64,000 nucleotides of DNA from Lysinibacillus_B sp031181585 (GCF_047301505.1 NZ_CP154840.1:1984001-2048000), one strand, 5' to 3'. Numbered from the stretch's first letter, positions 17,094 through 25,936 are shown. The notes: a model not told the origin generated them from the sequence alone. Numbers and translations are program-made.

Positions 17094-17804
17094 ATGGCAA
17101 CTGATATTAATATATTTTTAGCATTTGGTGCAGGGTTTTTAAGTTTTATTTCGCCTTGTACTTTGCCATTGTATCCCGCTTTTTTATCCTATATTACCGG
17201 GATGACACTGGATGAGCTGAAAGCGGAAAAGGGGATGCTGCAGAAGCGGGCAATTTTACATACGCTATTTTTCCTAATTGGTTTCTCTATCATCTTTATC
17301 GCAATCGGATTCAGCGCTTCGCTGGCCAAGGATTTCTTTATTCAGTACCAGGATTTGCTGCGCCAGGCCGGGGCAATTCTTATCGTGGTATTTGGATTAA
17401 TGATCGTAGGTCTTCTGCAAGTCGATTTCCTGATGAAGGACCGGAAATTCCAGTTTAAAAACCGTCCGGGTGGATATATTGGCTCCGCGTTAATAGGACT
17501 TGCGTTTGCTGCAGGCTGGACGCCGTGTACAGGTCCGATTTTAATGTCCATTATCGCCCTTGCAGGAACAAATCCCGATGCCGGCATGTGGTATATGCTT
17601 GCTTATTACTTTGGCTTTGCGATACCATTTTTCGTACTGAGCTTCTTTATCTCTCGTATGGGATGGATTCGCCGAAACAGCCAAAAAATCGTACAGATTG
17701 GCGGCTGGGTTATGATTGCAGTAGGTGTGCTGTTGTTCTTTGACGGTCTCGATTATATTATTCGCTTACTTTCTCCAATTTTTGATGGATTTACTGGGTT
17801 CTAA
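17094..17804 (+). CDS. ccdA: CcdA, cytochrome c biogenesis thiol-disulfide transporter
   Basis: 236 residues, six helices. It has the two membrane cysteines of the family in SFISPCTLPLYP (about residue 23) and AAGWTPCTGP (about 144). CcdA passes electrons from cytoplasmic thioredoxin to extracytoplasmic thiol-disulfide proteins, needed for cytochrome c maturation and, in spore formers, for spore cortex-related oxidoreductases. The next two genes repeat the B. subtilis ccdA-yneI-yneJ order. Confidence 0.93.
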   Translation: MATDINIFLAFGAGFLSFISPCTLPLYPAFLSYITGMTLDELKAEKGMLQKRAILHTLFFLIGFSIIFIAIGFSASLAKDFFIQYQDLLRQAGAILIVVFGLMIVGLLQVDFLMKDRKFQFKNRPGGYIGSALIGLAFAAGWTPCTGPILMSIIALAGTNPDAGMWYMLAYYFGFAIPFFVLSFFISRMGWIRRNSQKIVQIGGWVMIAVGVLLFFDGLDYIIRLLSPIFDGFTGF

Positions 17805-17863
17805 TTTGTTAAACTATAGCAGATACATCTTGCAATTGGTTTACTAAATAGAAGGAGTTACTT

Positions 17864-18235
17864 ATGCCGACAGTACTTATTGTAGACGATGCAATGTTCA
17901 TGCGTGTAGCAATTGGCAACATGCTGAAGGAATGGGGATTTGAAGTGATTGGAGAAGCTTCAAACGGCAGGCAGGCGATTGAAAAGTATCGCGAATTGCA
18001 GCCGGATCTTGTGACGATGGATATAACAATGCCTGGAATGTCGGGAATAGATGCTGTTAAGCAGATTATCTCTGAATTTCCTCATGCTATCATCATCATG
18101 ATCACAGCACTTGGACATCAGCGCCTAGTAATAGAAGCTATTGAACATGGTGCAAAAGACTTTATCACGAAGCCGTTTACACCTGAGAAGCTAAAAGCGG
18201 TCATCGATAATCTAAGACATTCGATGAAAGCATAA
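17864..18235 (+). CDS. CheY-like single-domain response regulator (YneI/CcdB)
   Basis: 123-residue receiver domain with no output domain. Acid pair in VDDAMF, phosphoacceptor Asp in LVTMDITMPG (about 54), Thr in MITALG (about 85), Lys in FITKPF (about 107). Corresponds to B. subtilis YneI (CcdB), which sits between ccdA and ccdC but is not required for cytochrome c synthesis there. Ribosome site GAAGGAG precedes the ATG. No histidine kinase is nearby. Confidence 0.9.
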   Translation: MPTVLIVDDAMFMRVAIGNMLKEWGFEVIGEASNGRQAIEKYRELQPDLVTMDITMPGMSGIDAVKQIISEFPHAIIIMITALGHQRLVIEAIEHGAKDFITKPFTPEKLKAVIDNLRHSMKA

Positions 18236-18265
18236 GAAGGTCAAGCAACAAGAGGAGGGATTCGT

Positions 18266-18754
18266 GTGTTTGGTGCAATACCTTCTCAAATATTACTTCT
18301 CATCTCCAGCGTTGGAGCGGTATTTATGGCAGTTTTTGTGATGTTCGTACGTTTACGCTCACAAAAAAAACCGGTTAATGAGAAGAAAATAATTATCCCG
18401 CCAATTGCCATGTCAACGGGTGCGCTCATGTTTCTATTTGAGGAATTTCGTGTAGCACCCCTTCAAATTTTGGAAGCAACCGCAATTGGCATTCTGTTTT
18501 CCACAGTATTAATTGCGACTTCGAAATTCGAAGTGCGGGATGACGAGATTTACTTAAAACGTTCAAAAGCGTTTGTTTTTATTTTAATTGGGCTGTTAAT
18601 TTTACGTATTATTTTAAAATTGATTTTTTCAAACAGTCTGGATGTAGGCGAGCTGGGAGGTATGTTCTTTATCCTTGCGTGGTCGATGATCATTCCTTGG
18701 AGATTGGCGATGCTGATCCAATTCAAGAAATTAAAGAAAACAATGATGAACTAG
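18266..18754 (+). CDS. ccdC: CcdC-family membrane protein (YneJ)
   Basis: 162 residues, GTG start preceded by AGAGGAGGG. Five predicted helices. The sequence PPIAMSTGALMFL and the surrounding region match the CcdC/YneJ family, always found next to ccdA in Bacillus. Its role in cytochrome c biogenesis is dispensable in B. subtilis and its biochemical activity is unknown. Ends the three-gene operon at the hairpin at 18758. Confidence 0.85.
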   Translation: MFGAIPSQILLLISSVGAVFMAVFVMFVRLRSQKKPVNEKKIIIPPIAMSTGALMFLFEEFRVAPLQILEATAIGILFSTVLIATSKFEVRDDEIYLKRSKAFVFILIGLLILRIILKLIFSNSLDVGELGGMFFILAWSMIIPWRLAMLIQFKKLKKTMMN

Positions 18755-18757
18755 AAG

Positions 18758-18791
18758 AATCCTTGCGGGACCTACCCGTAAGGATTTTTTT
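18758..18791 (+). terminator. Terminator of ccd operon
   Basis: AATCCTT.CGGG (18758-18769) pairs with CCCG.AAGGATT (18775-18786), followed by a T run. Confidence 0.85.
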
Positions 18792-18796
18792 ATTTA

Positions 18797-19348
18797 CTAT
18801 GAACTTTTCTCGCGTTCAATAAATGAGATACCTTGGCTCATGACTACATTGTAGATCTCCAGTCGCTCGCCAGGACCAAATTGCCCGTTTTCCTCAATCT
18901 CAAAAATTTCTCCCTCTTTCGTTGTGAATGTATAAACGCCAGGAGTGTAAGTTTCATACTCGTACACCACTTCAGCTATATCACTCCACGCATAGTCCTT
19001 GACAGTATGGTATTCCTTTAAAATAAGACCGCTTTTTTGAATCGCTGTATAGCTAAGCGTAGAATAATACGTCATCAGGCCACTTCCGGCGATGAAGAGG
19101 ACCGCAAGAGTATACGTGAGGATCTTGCGTTTCCAGGCAAGAACAACGAGTGTTGAAACGATCAGTGCCATTGCACCGGTCATCAAGTAAAAATTATTGC
19201 GCGGAATCAACAGCAGGATATTCTCCCTATTGTGATATCTCGTTTCCACAACGCCAATCGGTAAAAAGGCAATAAAGATCGGTGACAGAATGATTACGGC
19301 AAGAGAAAAAACGAGAAAAAGAACGCGTGGTGATTTTTGATTCAGCAT
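18797..19348 (-). CDS. Membrane protein with PH-like soluble tail, unknown
   Basis: 183 residues. Three helices (about 8-31, 50-72 and 75-95) are followed by a ~85-residue beta-rich tail (GLILKEYHTVKDYAWSDIAE, then YTFTTKEGEIFEIEENG) that reads like a bacterial PH/DUF-type domain looking up a local field or ligand. No signal peptide. Convergent with the ccd operon. Family not identified with confidence. Confidence 0.5.
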   Translation of the reverse strand: MLNQKSPRVLFLVFSLAVIILSPIFIAFLPIGVVETRYHNRENILLLIPRNNFYLMTGAMALIVSTLVVLAWKRKILTYTLAVLFIAGSGLMTYYSTLSYTAIQKSGLILKEYHTVKDYAWSDIAEVVYEYETYTPGVYTFTTKEGEIFEIEENGQFGPGERLEIYNVVMSQGISFIEREKSS

Positions 19349-19599
19349 CGTACATTTCCTTCCTTTAAAAAGTGATGTCTTACAGAGAAAACAGCAAGCA
19401 TGTTTCTATCTTCTACGTACAAAAAGTGGAAAAGTTTCAAATTTTGTAAATTCTTATGCTAAATTGTGTTAATAGAAATGAACCATCCAGCTTTCGTTAG
19501 CACATACCTATGAATGAAGGGAAACTGGGAAATTCATCCTTGCGATGTATTTCTCGTTTTTTATAGGGTTGCTATGATGAATAAAAGGGGTGTGGAACT

Positions 19600-20253
19600 A
19601 TGAAGATAACACAAGTAGAGTTATTTATTAAAAATTACAAAGAAACCATTTCTTTTTATGAGGACCAGCTTCACTGGGAGCTGTTAGATAGAGCAGACGG
19701 AAAGGCAGCATTTCGGATAGGGGAGAGTTTACTCGTGCTTCATCAGGATGAAGAATCGGACAATTACTACCACTTTGCCTTCAATATTCCGCCGAATTTG
19801 TTTCAATCGGCTAAGCAATGGGTGCAGGAGCGTGTAGATTTATCGACCGAGGACGGTGCTGATGAGGCAAATTTTAGGGAATCCAAAGCCGATGCGTTTT
19901 ACTTTGAAGACCCATCAGGCAATATTATCGAATACATCGCACGGCATGCAACAACGCAGCATGCGAAGGAGCAGGAATTCACGCCGAAGCATCTTGTCGG
20001 TATCAGTGAAATCGGAGTTTCGGCTGATGAGATGAGAGTGGTCTTGGATAAACTGCTGGACATGGGGATTACCCCGAGGAACAACGAAAAGATGTATGAC
20101 AGCCAATTTCTAAATTTCATGGGAGAGGCTGAGGACGGCAATTACATCATTGTCGGTCCGGTCGGGAGAAGGTGGATCTTTTCTAATAAGCCCGGGAAGG
20201 TAACACCCGTCGTTATTCACACAGATCGGGGGATATTCCGGTATTCGGTGTAG
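19600..20253 (+). CDS. VOC-family (glyoxalase/extradiol dioxygenase fold) protein
   Basis: 217 residues with two VOC modules. The first has ITQVELFIKNYKETISFYED at its start and FYFEDPSGNIIEYIAR closing it (metal-ligand Glu in IIEYI); the second (about 125-205) is shorter. The arrangement resembles CatE-like ring-cleavage/VOC proteins, but the substrate is unknown. ATG preceded by AAAAGGGGTG. It lies just upstream of an AraC/GyrI regulator on the same strand with a 98-base gap, so a functional link is possible. Confidence 0.8.
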   Translation: MKITQVELFIKNYKETISFYEDQLHWELLDRADGKAAFRIGESLLVLHQDEESDNYYHFAFNIPPNLFQSAKQWVQERVDLSTEDGADEANFRESKADAFYFEDPSGNIIEYIARHATTQHAKEQEFTPKHLVGISEIGVSADEMRVVLDKLLDMGITPRNNEKMYDSQFLNFMGEAEDGNYIIVGPVGRRWIFSNKPGKVTPVVIHTDRGIFRYSV

Positions 20254-20351
20254 CAATGAAAAACAAGAATGAAGCCGACAAAACGGTGCACGGAATGTCG
20301 GATGCACAAGTTCGACTCCTGTTATTCTAGTGATGAAAGGGAGGTCAATGT

Positions 20352-21227
20352 ATGGATTCACTTAAAAGCATGAATGAGGCAATGAGGTATATCGAGGAAA
20401 ATCTCACGAATGAGATAGACTTCAAAGAGGCAGCAAGAATCGCCCATTGCTCTGAATATCACTTTAAAAGAATGTTCTCTTTTCTTGCAGGGATTCCATT
20501 ATCAGAATACATCCGCCGCAGACGAATGAGCTTAGCAGCGTTCGAGCTTTTAAATAGTCATATCAAAATCATTGATGCGGCTGTTAAATACGGATACAGC
20601 TCACCGGATTCCTTTACGAGAGCGTTTCAAAGTTTGCATGGTATCACGCCGACAGAAGCAAGAAACAATGGACAGCAATTAAAAGCGTATCCACTCATGA
20701 CCTTTCAATTATCAATTAGAGGGGGAAACGAAATGAATTATCGAATCGAACAAAAAGAAGCATTTCACATAGTCGGGATTATGAAAAGAGTGCCCATTAT
20801 CTTCGAAGGAGAAAACCCAGAAATTGCAGAGATGTGGAAATCACTGACGATGGAAAAGATCGAGCAATTAAAGACGTTATCTACTGTAGAACCGAAAGGA
20901 ATGATTCAGGCATCCATAAACTTTTCTGAAGGACGCATGGAAGAAAAAGGAGAGCTTGATCAGTATATCGGAGTAGCAACAACACAAGCATGCCCCGAAG
21001 GCTTTTCGAAACTAGAAGTTCCTGCCTCGACATGGGCAGTATTTGAATCAACGGGACCTTTTCCTCGTACACTGCAGGAAACGTGGGGAAGGATTTATGC
21101 AGAGTGGTTTCCATCTTCCAATTATCAGGTAATGGAAGGACCGGAAATTTTATCGATTCAAACAAAGGATGTAACTTCACCATCCGTGAAAAGCGAAATT
21201 TGGATTCCTGTTTTGAAGAAAGAATAG
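20352..21227 (+). CDS. AraC-family regulator with GyrI-like effector domain
   Basis: 291 residues. N-terminal AraC/XylS double HTH (about 5-100: IDFKEAARIAHCSEYHFKRM, then PLSEYIRRRRMS, then DAAVKYGYSSPDSFTRAF). It is joined to a GyrI/BmrR-type small-molecule binding domain (about 125-290: FHIVGIMKRVPI, then PASTWAVFES, then EIWIPV). This Rob/SoxS-GyrI architecture typically senses hydrophobic or cationic drugs and activates efflux genes. GGGAGG precedes the ATG. Confidence 0.9.
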   Translation: MDSLKSMNEAMRYIEENLTNEIDFKEAARIAHCSEYHFKRMFSFLAGIPLSEYIRRRRMSLAAFELLNSHIKIIDAAVKYGYSSPDSFTRAFQSLHGITPTEARNNGQQLKAYPLMTFQLSIRGGNEMNYRIEQKEAFHIVGIMKRVPIIFEGENPEIAEMWKSLTMEKIEQLKTLSTVEPKGMIQASINFSEGRMEEKGELDQYIGVATTQACPEGFSKLEVPASTWAVFESTGPFPRTLQETWGRIYAEWFPSSNYQVMEGPEILSIQTKDVTSPSVKSEIWIPVLKKE

Positions 21228-21298
21228 CAATGTGAGCTGCCCAAAATAGCTTTTTTCCTAAGGAATAGGTAACAAGAAAGGGCCTGACAGATAGTTAT

Positions 21299-21616
21299 CT
21301 ACCATATGTCAGGTCCTTCCATTGAGCAGACTATTTTTTTCTTTATGAATTCTCTTCCCAGCCATTTAGAAGGCTCATGCCCCCAATAATACGAGACAAT
21401 GCCGTGGACGATATTCTCCACCTCAATGACCCAGAAACAATCCAGACCAATCCATTTTTCTCCCTGAGGTAGGAAATCCTCGTAACTCATTGCTTCGTGC
21501 GGCTAGTAGGGGGGCGCCCCACATTCAGGCTGCTCTTCCATGTAAATCAGCTCCCACAGCCTTCTGAGGCCATTTTTTGTAACGGGACCAATTGTTAGTT
21601 CCTGTGCTGTATACAT
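21299..21616 (-). pseudogene. GNAT acetyltransferase pseudogene (nonsense + truncated)
   Basis: Reads in one frame as a RimL-like GNAT N-terminus: LTIGPVTKNGLRRLWELIYM, then an amber TAG (21503-21505), then PHEAMSYEDFLPQGEKWIG and VSYYWGHEPSKWL. The family would continue into the acetyl-CoA-binding half. Instead, the frame departs after SKWL and stops within 20 residues. Both the internal stop and the missing half indicate a dead gene. The family assignment rests on recall of the G(P)xTK..LRRLWEL and YYWEHEPSKWLE motifs. Confidence 0.65.
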
Positions 21617-21750
21617 ACATTTTTTACTTGTCCCTATTAAGTAATTGGCGCTGCGATTGAAAAGAGAAAAGGCTATCCTGCTTTTCAATCACTTGTGGAT
21701 TTGTTTTCATTGTTATCATTCCCCTTAACGGTAAGTAGCTTTGTATTACC

Positions 21751-22398
21751 TTAACGGTGATAGAGTTCCAAAATATTTCCATCTGGATCGATAACGTGGA
21801 AAAAAGATGCGCCTGCTGCTCTTTTTACCTGAAAATGCCGCGTTTCCAATTGGCGGTACAATAGAAAAATCTGCTGTGGGTTTCCTTCCTTCATCGCCTT
21901 AGAGAGGGCGGCGATAAGCTGATGGTCAGGGATATTGGAATGCACACTTTCCAGCTCTACAGCCTTTAGTTTAGTTCTCGCTCGATGAAGCGCTGTTTTA
22001 ATCGACTCATCGCTTGTCCTCAGCATAGAGGCCATCTCTTTTGAGGTAAATTGAAACACATCTTTCAACGTAACAAGCATCGCCTGCTTTAGCGGCAATG
22101 CAGACAGCAGAAGCTCAATTAAGCTGTCGTACTCCAAAAGATGATCTGTTTCACCTAGCAAATCATCTTCAAAAAGGAGGGTATCCCGCTGCTTTCTTTT
22201 GTCATCGATGAAAAGGTTTTTAGCAATTGTACAGAGAAAGGAAAAAGTAAGCGTCCTGTCGGGTTGTACTTTTTTTACTTTCATAACTCTGATCAATGTT
22301 TCCTGGACAAGATCCTCTGCCGTCCACGGCGAATGAGAGAGACTCATACAATATTGATAGAGTTTGGTCATTTCGGGTTCTGTGATGTTCCAAGTCAC
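21751..22398 (-). CDS. Sigma-70 family (ECF-like) factor with VOC-like tail
   Basis: 215 residues. Sigma region 2 (about 10-75: LSHSPWTAEDLVQETLIRVM, then FSFLCTIAKNLFIDDKRKQR) and region 4 (about 100-155: LPLKQAMLVTLKDVFQFTSK, then ALHRARTKLK). The last ~45 residues end SFFHVIDPDGNILELYHR, which matches the closing strands of VOC domains, not a sigma domain. GTG 22398 is favoured over longer frames because it leaves room for the divergent gene at 22493. No anti-sigma gene is adjacent. It may read the ECF-type promoter at 22433. Confidence 0.75.
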   Translation of the reverse strand: MTWNITEPEMTKLYQYCMSLSHSPWTAEDLVQETLIRVMKVKKVQPDRTLTFSFLCTIAKNLFIDDKRKQRDTLLFEDDLLGETDHLLEYDSLIELLLSALPLKQAMLVTLKDVFQFTSKEMASMLRTSDESIKTALHRARTKLKAVELESVHSNIPDHQLIAALSKAMKEGNPQQIFLLYRQLETRHFQVKRAAGASFFHVIDPDGNILELYHR

Positions 22399-22432
22399 CT
22401 GGACACAACCTTTCAAAATTTTTTTCAAAAAA

Positions 22433-22461
22433 TGTAACTTTCTTGCTGATTGATCCGTTAT
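22433..22461 (+). promoter_or_regulatory. ECF-like promoter candidate for VOC gene
   Basis: TGTAACTTT at 22433 (ECF -35-like), 17 bases after the hexamer, CGTTAT at 22456-22461. It sits in the 94-base divergent gap between the sigma factor and VOC genes. A sigma-A reading using TTATAC (22458-22463) is also possible. Confidence 0.4.
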
Positions 22462-22492
22462 ACATAAGAATACCATGTGAAGGAGAGAGCGT

Positions 22493-22915
22493 ATGTTTAA
22501 AATTGGCAGTATATTTATCCCGGTAACAGACATTCAGAAATCAACAGTTTGGTATGAAAACAACCTGGGTGTTAAAAAAATTGATAGCTGGGAGGAGGGG
22601 ACAGGCTTTTATCTTCCGAGCGGTTCAACGCAGCTTGCGCTAGTAAAAGTGGACACGCCGCAGCCGACAGAATTTACCGTGAAGGGCAAGCAGAAAAACG
22701 TCTATTATAACTTCGTCGTACAGGACATTGAAGCTGTCCATAAGCAGCTGAAAGCAAATGGGGTCGTAACGACTGACATTGAGGATTTTGGGGGCATGAA
22801 GGGCTTTGACTTTTATGACCCGGATGGGAATCCATTTAGTGTAGTAGACGAGGTGGAGACTTCCCCGTTTCACTCAGATCGGGTGAAAGAGAAACAGGAA
22901 AGTGACAACTCATGA
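22493..22915 (+). CDS. Single-domain VOC-family protein
   Basis: 140 residues. One complete VOC domain: GSIFIPVTDIQKSTVWYENN at the start and FDFYDPDGNPFSVVDEV at the end. The C-terminal metal-ligand position, Glu in FEL-type proteins, is Val/Asp-Glu here, so enzymatic activity is uncertain. AAGGAGAG ribosome site. Divergent from the sigma factor whose tail carries a similar DPDGN motif. It overlaps the end of the convergent 51-residue ORF by a few bases. Confidence 0.8.
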   Translation: MFKIGSIFIPVTDIQKSTVWYENNLGVKKIDSWEEGTGFYLPSGSTQLALVKVDTPQPTEFTVKGKQKNVYYNFVVQDIEAVHKQLKANGVVTTDIEDFGGMKGFDFYDPDGNPFSVVDEVETSPFHSDRVKEKQESDNS

Positions 22916-23065
22916 ATTCTTTTTGTAGTTATACCACGGCTTCCCGATAAAAAAGAGAGGCAGAAATAATAGAGCGTATAACCCGCTTGCTTCAGTGCCT
23001 CCATTAGAAATGATAAGAAAAAGTGCAAAGAACCCGAGTATACGTATAATCATATTGAGTTTCAA
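22910..23065 (-). CDS. 51-residue membrane protein
   Basis: TTG start with a near-perfect TAGGAGGT 6 bases upstream; ends at 22910 overlapping the stop of the VOC gene. It has two hydrophobic stretches (LGFFALFLIISN and LYALLFLPLFFIG) and a basic tail (KPWYNYKKNS). The strong ribosome site and membrane-protein composition make it a credible gene; no family recognised. Confidence 0.6.
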   Translation of the reverse strand: MKLNMIIRILGFFALFLIISNGGTEASGLYALLFLPLFFIGKPWYNYKKNS

Positions 23066-23207
23066 TGTAAGACCTCCTATCTGTATGGGATAACGAAGGC
23101 GGCCTCTCGAGTTAGAGGCGGTCGCCTATTTTCTTAAAAGATTGCGCGAATTTCCCACGTTATTGCGCGAAACCGAACTTTTGACCTATAAAGTGCTATA
23201 TTTCTGC

Positions 23208-24476
23208 TTATATAATTGGTGTCTTAAGTAGCTTCATCGCCTGCTCTAAATCAACATCTTTCTGTAAATGCTCCGGCGTCCAAGGTATATACATCTGGGG
23301 TTGAATCCCTACACCGGTCATACCGTTTCCTTGGTCGATTCTTGAGAGCCTAGAAGTAGGATACATCATAACAAATCCATTTTCCCATCTTTGCGTTGCC
23401 AAGTTGGCGTAATCATTTAACCCCATCGTTGCACGTCCAAGGACCGTCACTTTTGGAGACTTCTTGCACATTTCCACAAAGGAGTCACCCGAGCTGCCGC
23501 AAAATGTATCGGATAACACAATTACTCGTTGAGGGGAAGCTGTTCCTTTTATAAAAGCATCCGATAGTATATCCGTGAGGTCAAATTCCACGAAACCCTT
23601 TCCGTTATTTCTTTCTGTCTCCCTTCGAAAGATTACCAAAGCTGCACGTGTGTCTGTGTCTTTTATTTGCTGCAGCATTTCATCAAATTCAGCGAGTCTT
23701 CTTTTAGTATTTGCTTCTGTGCAATAAAACAGCATCGAATCCCCGCTAGAAAAATCTACTCCTTCGACAGGAGCAATGTAAGGAATAAGGGGGAAAAAGC
23801 TCATATCGCTGCCGCCGTTATTGACCCGTACATCGATAATCCAGTTGTCTGCTTGCTCCAGTAAGTCCTGATGCTGATTCATCAGTGAAACAATCGCATC
23901 TGGATTTAGGAAGTCGGTCATCGTCAGGCAAATAGTGGATTCATCTATTGTGGTGATACTATATGTAGGCTCATAGAAAGGCCGTTGATAAAACTTCAGC
24001 ATGAAAGGCTCCTCTGAAGTATCTCCTTCTAATTCAGCATACGCATAACTTGAAAAGATAGCCGACCAGTTTTCGCGTTCAGGGTGACTTTCGTTTAGTA
24101 GTCTGGCGTGTTTCTTTTTCAGCTCGGGAATAGTGAGTCCGCCGATGCCTGTAAAAACCTCTCCAACATGCAGACGATCGTCATGATCTACCGTTGTCAC
24201 ATAAAGCTTGTCCTCATACCTTCTCACTTGAAAACCGCAATAGGAAAGACTATTCTGCTTTACATCCGGGTGCGAAAAGAGGATGTGTTTGTCGTTAAAA
24301 TCGAGTAAATAATCCTTCACGGTCGCTGCGAATGCTTCATTTGTCAGCTCGTCATTTTCCTGAAGCTTTTGTAGTTGTTCAATAAATCGCTCCGGCTGAT
24401 CGCAGCCTCTTTTATCAAAACAGCCTGCGTAATCGTTGTGCATGATTTCCACAATTTCTTTAAATAATGCTATCAA
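23208..24476 (-). CDS. S41-family peptidase-like protein
   Basis: 422 residues, cytoplasmic (no signal peptide). The C-terminal half has the tail-specific protease core: WIIDVRVNNGGSD (substrate strand), VIVLSDTFCGSSGDSFVE (nucleophile Ser of the SS pair), then VTVLGRATMG. The GKG lysine of CtpA/Tsp enzymes is not present in the usual place after LGRATMG, as in the Tricorn-like/other S41 branch. No PDZ domain is obvious between the N-terminal helices and the core. TTG 24476 has AAAGGTGG 7 bases upstream. Substrate unknown. Confidence 0.7.
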   Translation of the reverse strand: MIALFKEIVEIMHNDYAGCFDKRGCDQPERFIEQLQKLQENDELTNEAFAATVKDYLLDFNDKHILFSHPDVKQNSLSYCGFQVRRYEDKLYVTTVDHDDRLHVGEVFTGIGGLTIPELKKKHARLLNESHPERENWSAIFSSYAYAELEGDTSEEPFMLKFYQRPFYEPTYSITTIDESTICLTMTDFLNPDAIVSLMNQHQDLLEQADNWIIDVRVNNGGSDMSFFPLIPYIAPVEGVDFSSGDSMLFYCTEANTKRRLAEFDEMLQQIKDTDTRAALVIFRRETERNNGKGFVEFDLTDILSDAFIKGTASPQRVIVLSDTFCGSSGDSFVEMCKKSPKVTVLGRATMGLNDYANLATQRWENGFVMMYPTSRLSRIDQGNGMTGVGIQPQMYIPWTPEHLQKDVDLEQAMKLLKTPII

Positions 24477-24584
24477 TATAGTACCACCTTTCTTCATTTT
24501 ATGTATAATAATGGTATTATTACGAATCGTATATAGAAGAGGTTTCACTAGTTAGCAATTTTAAGCATAAAGGAGTATACATAG

Positions 24585-25061
24585 ATGAAAATCGTAAGAG
24601 TAAATGAAACCTTAACTACAAAAGTCACTCACTTTTTTACGAAACAATGGGGGAGCCCGGAGATGGTTATTTCGAGCGGTGTGTATGACTGCTCGGCACT
24701 TGAAGGTTTTGCTGCACTGGATGAGGGGCAGAATATTGTGGGGTTGATTACCTTTGACAGAAAAGAGAACGAGATCGAAATTATCTCACTCGATAGTCTG
24801 CTGGAGGGACAGGGAATTGGGAGTATGCTGGTGGAGGAGGTAGAACGGCTTGCCCTGGCTGAACAAAGGGGGGCTGTTACACTCATTACAACAAATGACA
24901 ACTTAAATGCGCTGAAATTCTATCAAAAGAGAGGCTATCAGCTGATTGAACTATTCCCGAATGCAGTAGCGAAAGCCCGGGAAATCAAGCCGTCCATCCC
25001 ATTTATTGGCGAGCACGGCATTCCGCTTCGGGATGAACTGCTGCTAACAAAACGAATGTAA
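24585..25061 (+). CDS. GNAT-family N-acetyltransferase
   Basis: 158 residues with the GNAT order: VGLITFDR (strand 4), EIISLDSLLEGQGIGSMLVE (motif A with the Q/R-GxG/A pyrophosphate loop, EGQGIGS), and then TTNDNLNALKFYQKRGYQ (motif B). Acetyl-CoA-dependent; acceptor unknown. AAAGGAG before the ATG. Terminator at 25104. Confidence 0.9.
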   Translation: MKIVRVNETLTTKVTHFFTKQWGSPEMVISSGVYDCSALEGFAALDEGQNIVGLITFDRKENEIEIISLDSLLEGQGIGSMLVEEVERLALAEQRGAVTLITTNDNLNALKFYQKRGYQLIELFPNAVAKAREIKPSIPFIGEHGIPLRDELLLTKRM

Positions 25062-25103
25062 AAGTCTGTGATAGAGAAAACCTTTGACGATTCAAATGAA
25101 AAG

Positions 25104-25146
25104 AAGGCATCATCACCGTGATTCCAGAGCGTGATGTGCCTTTTTT
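25104..25146 (+). terminator. Terminator after GNAT gene
   Basis: AAGGCATCATCAC (25104-25116) pairs with GTGATGTGCCTT (25131-25142), one bulge, then six T. Confidence 0.8.
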
Positions 25147-25167
25147 GCTGTACCAAAGACCGCTATC

Positions 25168-25599
25168 CTATTCAAACAAATGCTCATAAGGGGACATATC
25201 AATTTGCATTTGATCCAATTTTTTTCGTAAAAATTTATGATCCCGTTTTGGTGTTGCCTGAATGTAGCCGCGGATAATCAAATCCTGTGTAATCGAGGAA
25301 GCCCGCTCCTCTAACGCCAATTCGCCGATTTTCCCCGCGATTTTTTCTTTCGCTACCTGACGAAAAAGTTCAGGTACAGGCGCTGTCAGTTCCGCAAGCA
25401 GTGCCTTTGAATCATCACTCCACAGGTGGATTGTCTTGTCTAAATAAAACTCCTGCCAGTCCAGATCAGATTTCCCGTCCGCTTTCGGTAAAGCCTTTAA
25501 AAACTTCCTGAACATGAAAAAGCCGCCGATTCCCATCAAGGATATGAGGACCACTACCCAAAATAAGATAAACCATAAAAACCATCCACTTAAAGCCAA
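25168..25599 (-). CDS. DUF2621-family membrane protein (YneK-like)
   Basis: 143 residues. One or two N-terminal helices (GWFLWFILFWVVVLISLMGI) followed by a soluble domain (FMFRKFLKALPKADGKSDLD, then DMSPYEHLF). Resembles B. subtilis YneK, which there lies next to ccdC; here it is 6 kb away from ccdC. TTG 25599 follows AAAGAGGTG, so the longer reading upstream (from 25665) is not needed. Function unknown. Confidence 0.7.
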   Translation of the reverse strand: MALSGWFLWFILFWVVVLISLMGIGGFFMFRKFLKALPKADGKSDLDWQEFYLDKTIHLWSDDSKALLAELTAPVPELFRQVAKEKIAGKIGELALEERASSITQDLIIRGYIQATPKRDHKFLRKKLDQMQIDMSPYEHLFE

Positions 25600-25720
25600 T
25601 ATATTCACCTCTTTACTATCTCTAGGAATTATTATAAGAGTTTTGAACATTTTTTTCATTAGCAATGTCCCTTTTTCTGTGACGAATTTCGATAGTAGTG
25701 ATAGAAAGGGGGGATGAAGG

Positions 25721-25936
25721 ATGCCAGCATTTCAATTTCAACAGGCTGCATTAGCTGTGAACTTCCAGGCGGGAGTCGATGCAGAAGGCAACCCGGTGTA
25801 TAAGAAAGTGAGCTATCGCAATGTGATGGAGCAAGCGACGGCAGACCAGCTGCAGCAGGTAGCGCAAGCAATCAGCGGATTGACAAGCTATACGGTGGCT
25901 GATGTGGAAAAAACGGAAAAGCAGCTGATTCTTTAA
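25721..25936 (+). CDS. DUF1659 protein
   Basis: 71 residues, no membrane segment. The repeated-looking beta pattern (FNFQAGVDAEGNPVYKKVSY-like core; DQLQQVAQAISGLT) is typical of DUF1659. It starts the DUF1659-DUF2922-yvrJ trio, in which the three small genes are spaced 30 and 48 bases apart. This trio recurs across Bacillales and Clostridia, function unknown. Ribosome site GGGGGGATGAAGG. Confidence 0.8.
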   Translation: MPAFQFQQAALAVNFQAGVDAEGNPVYKKVSYRNVMEQATADQLQQVAQAISGLTSYTVADVEKTEKQLIL

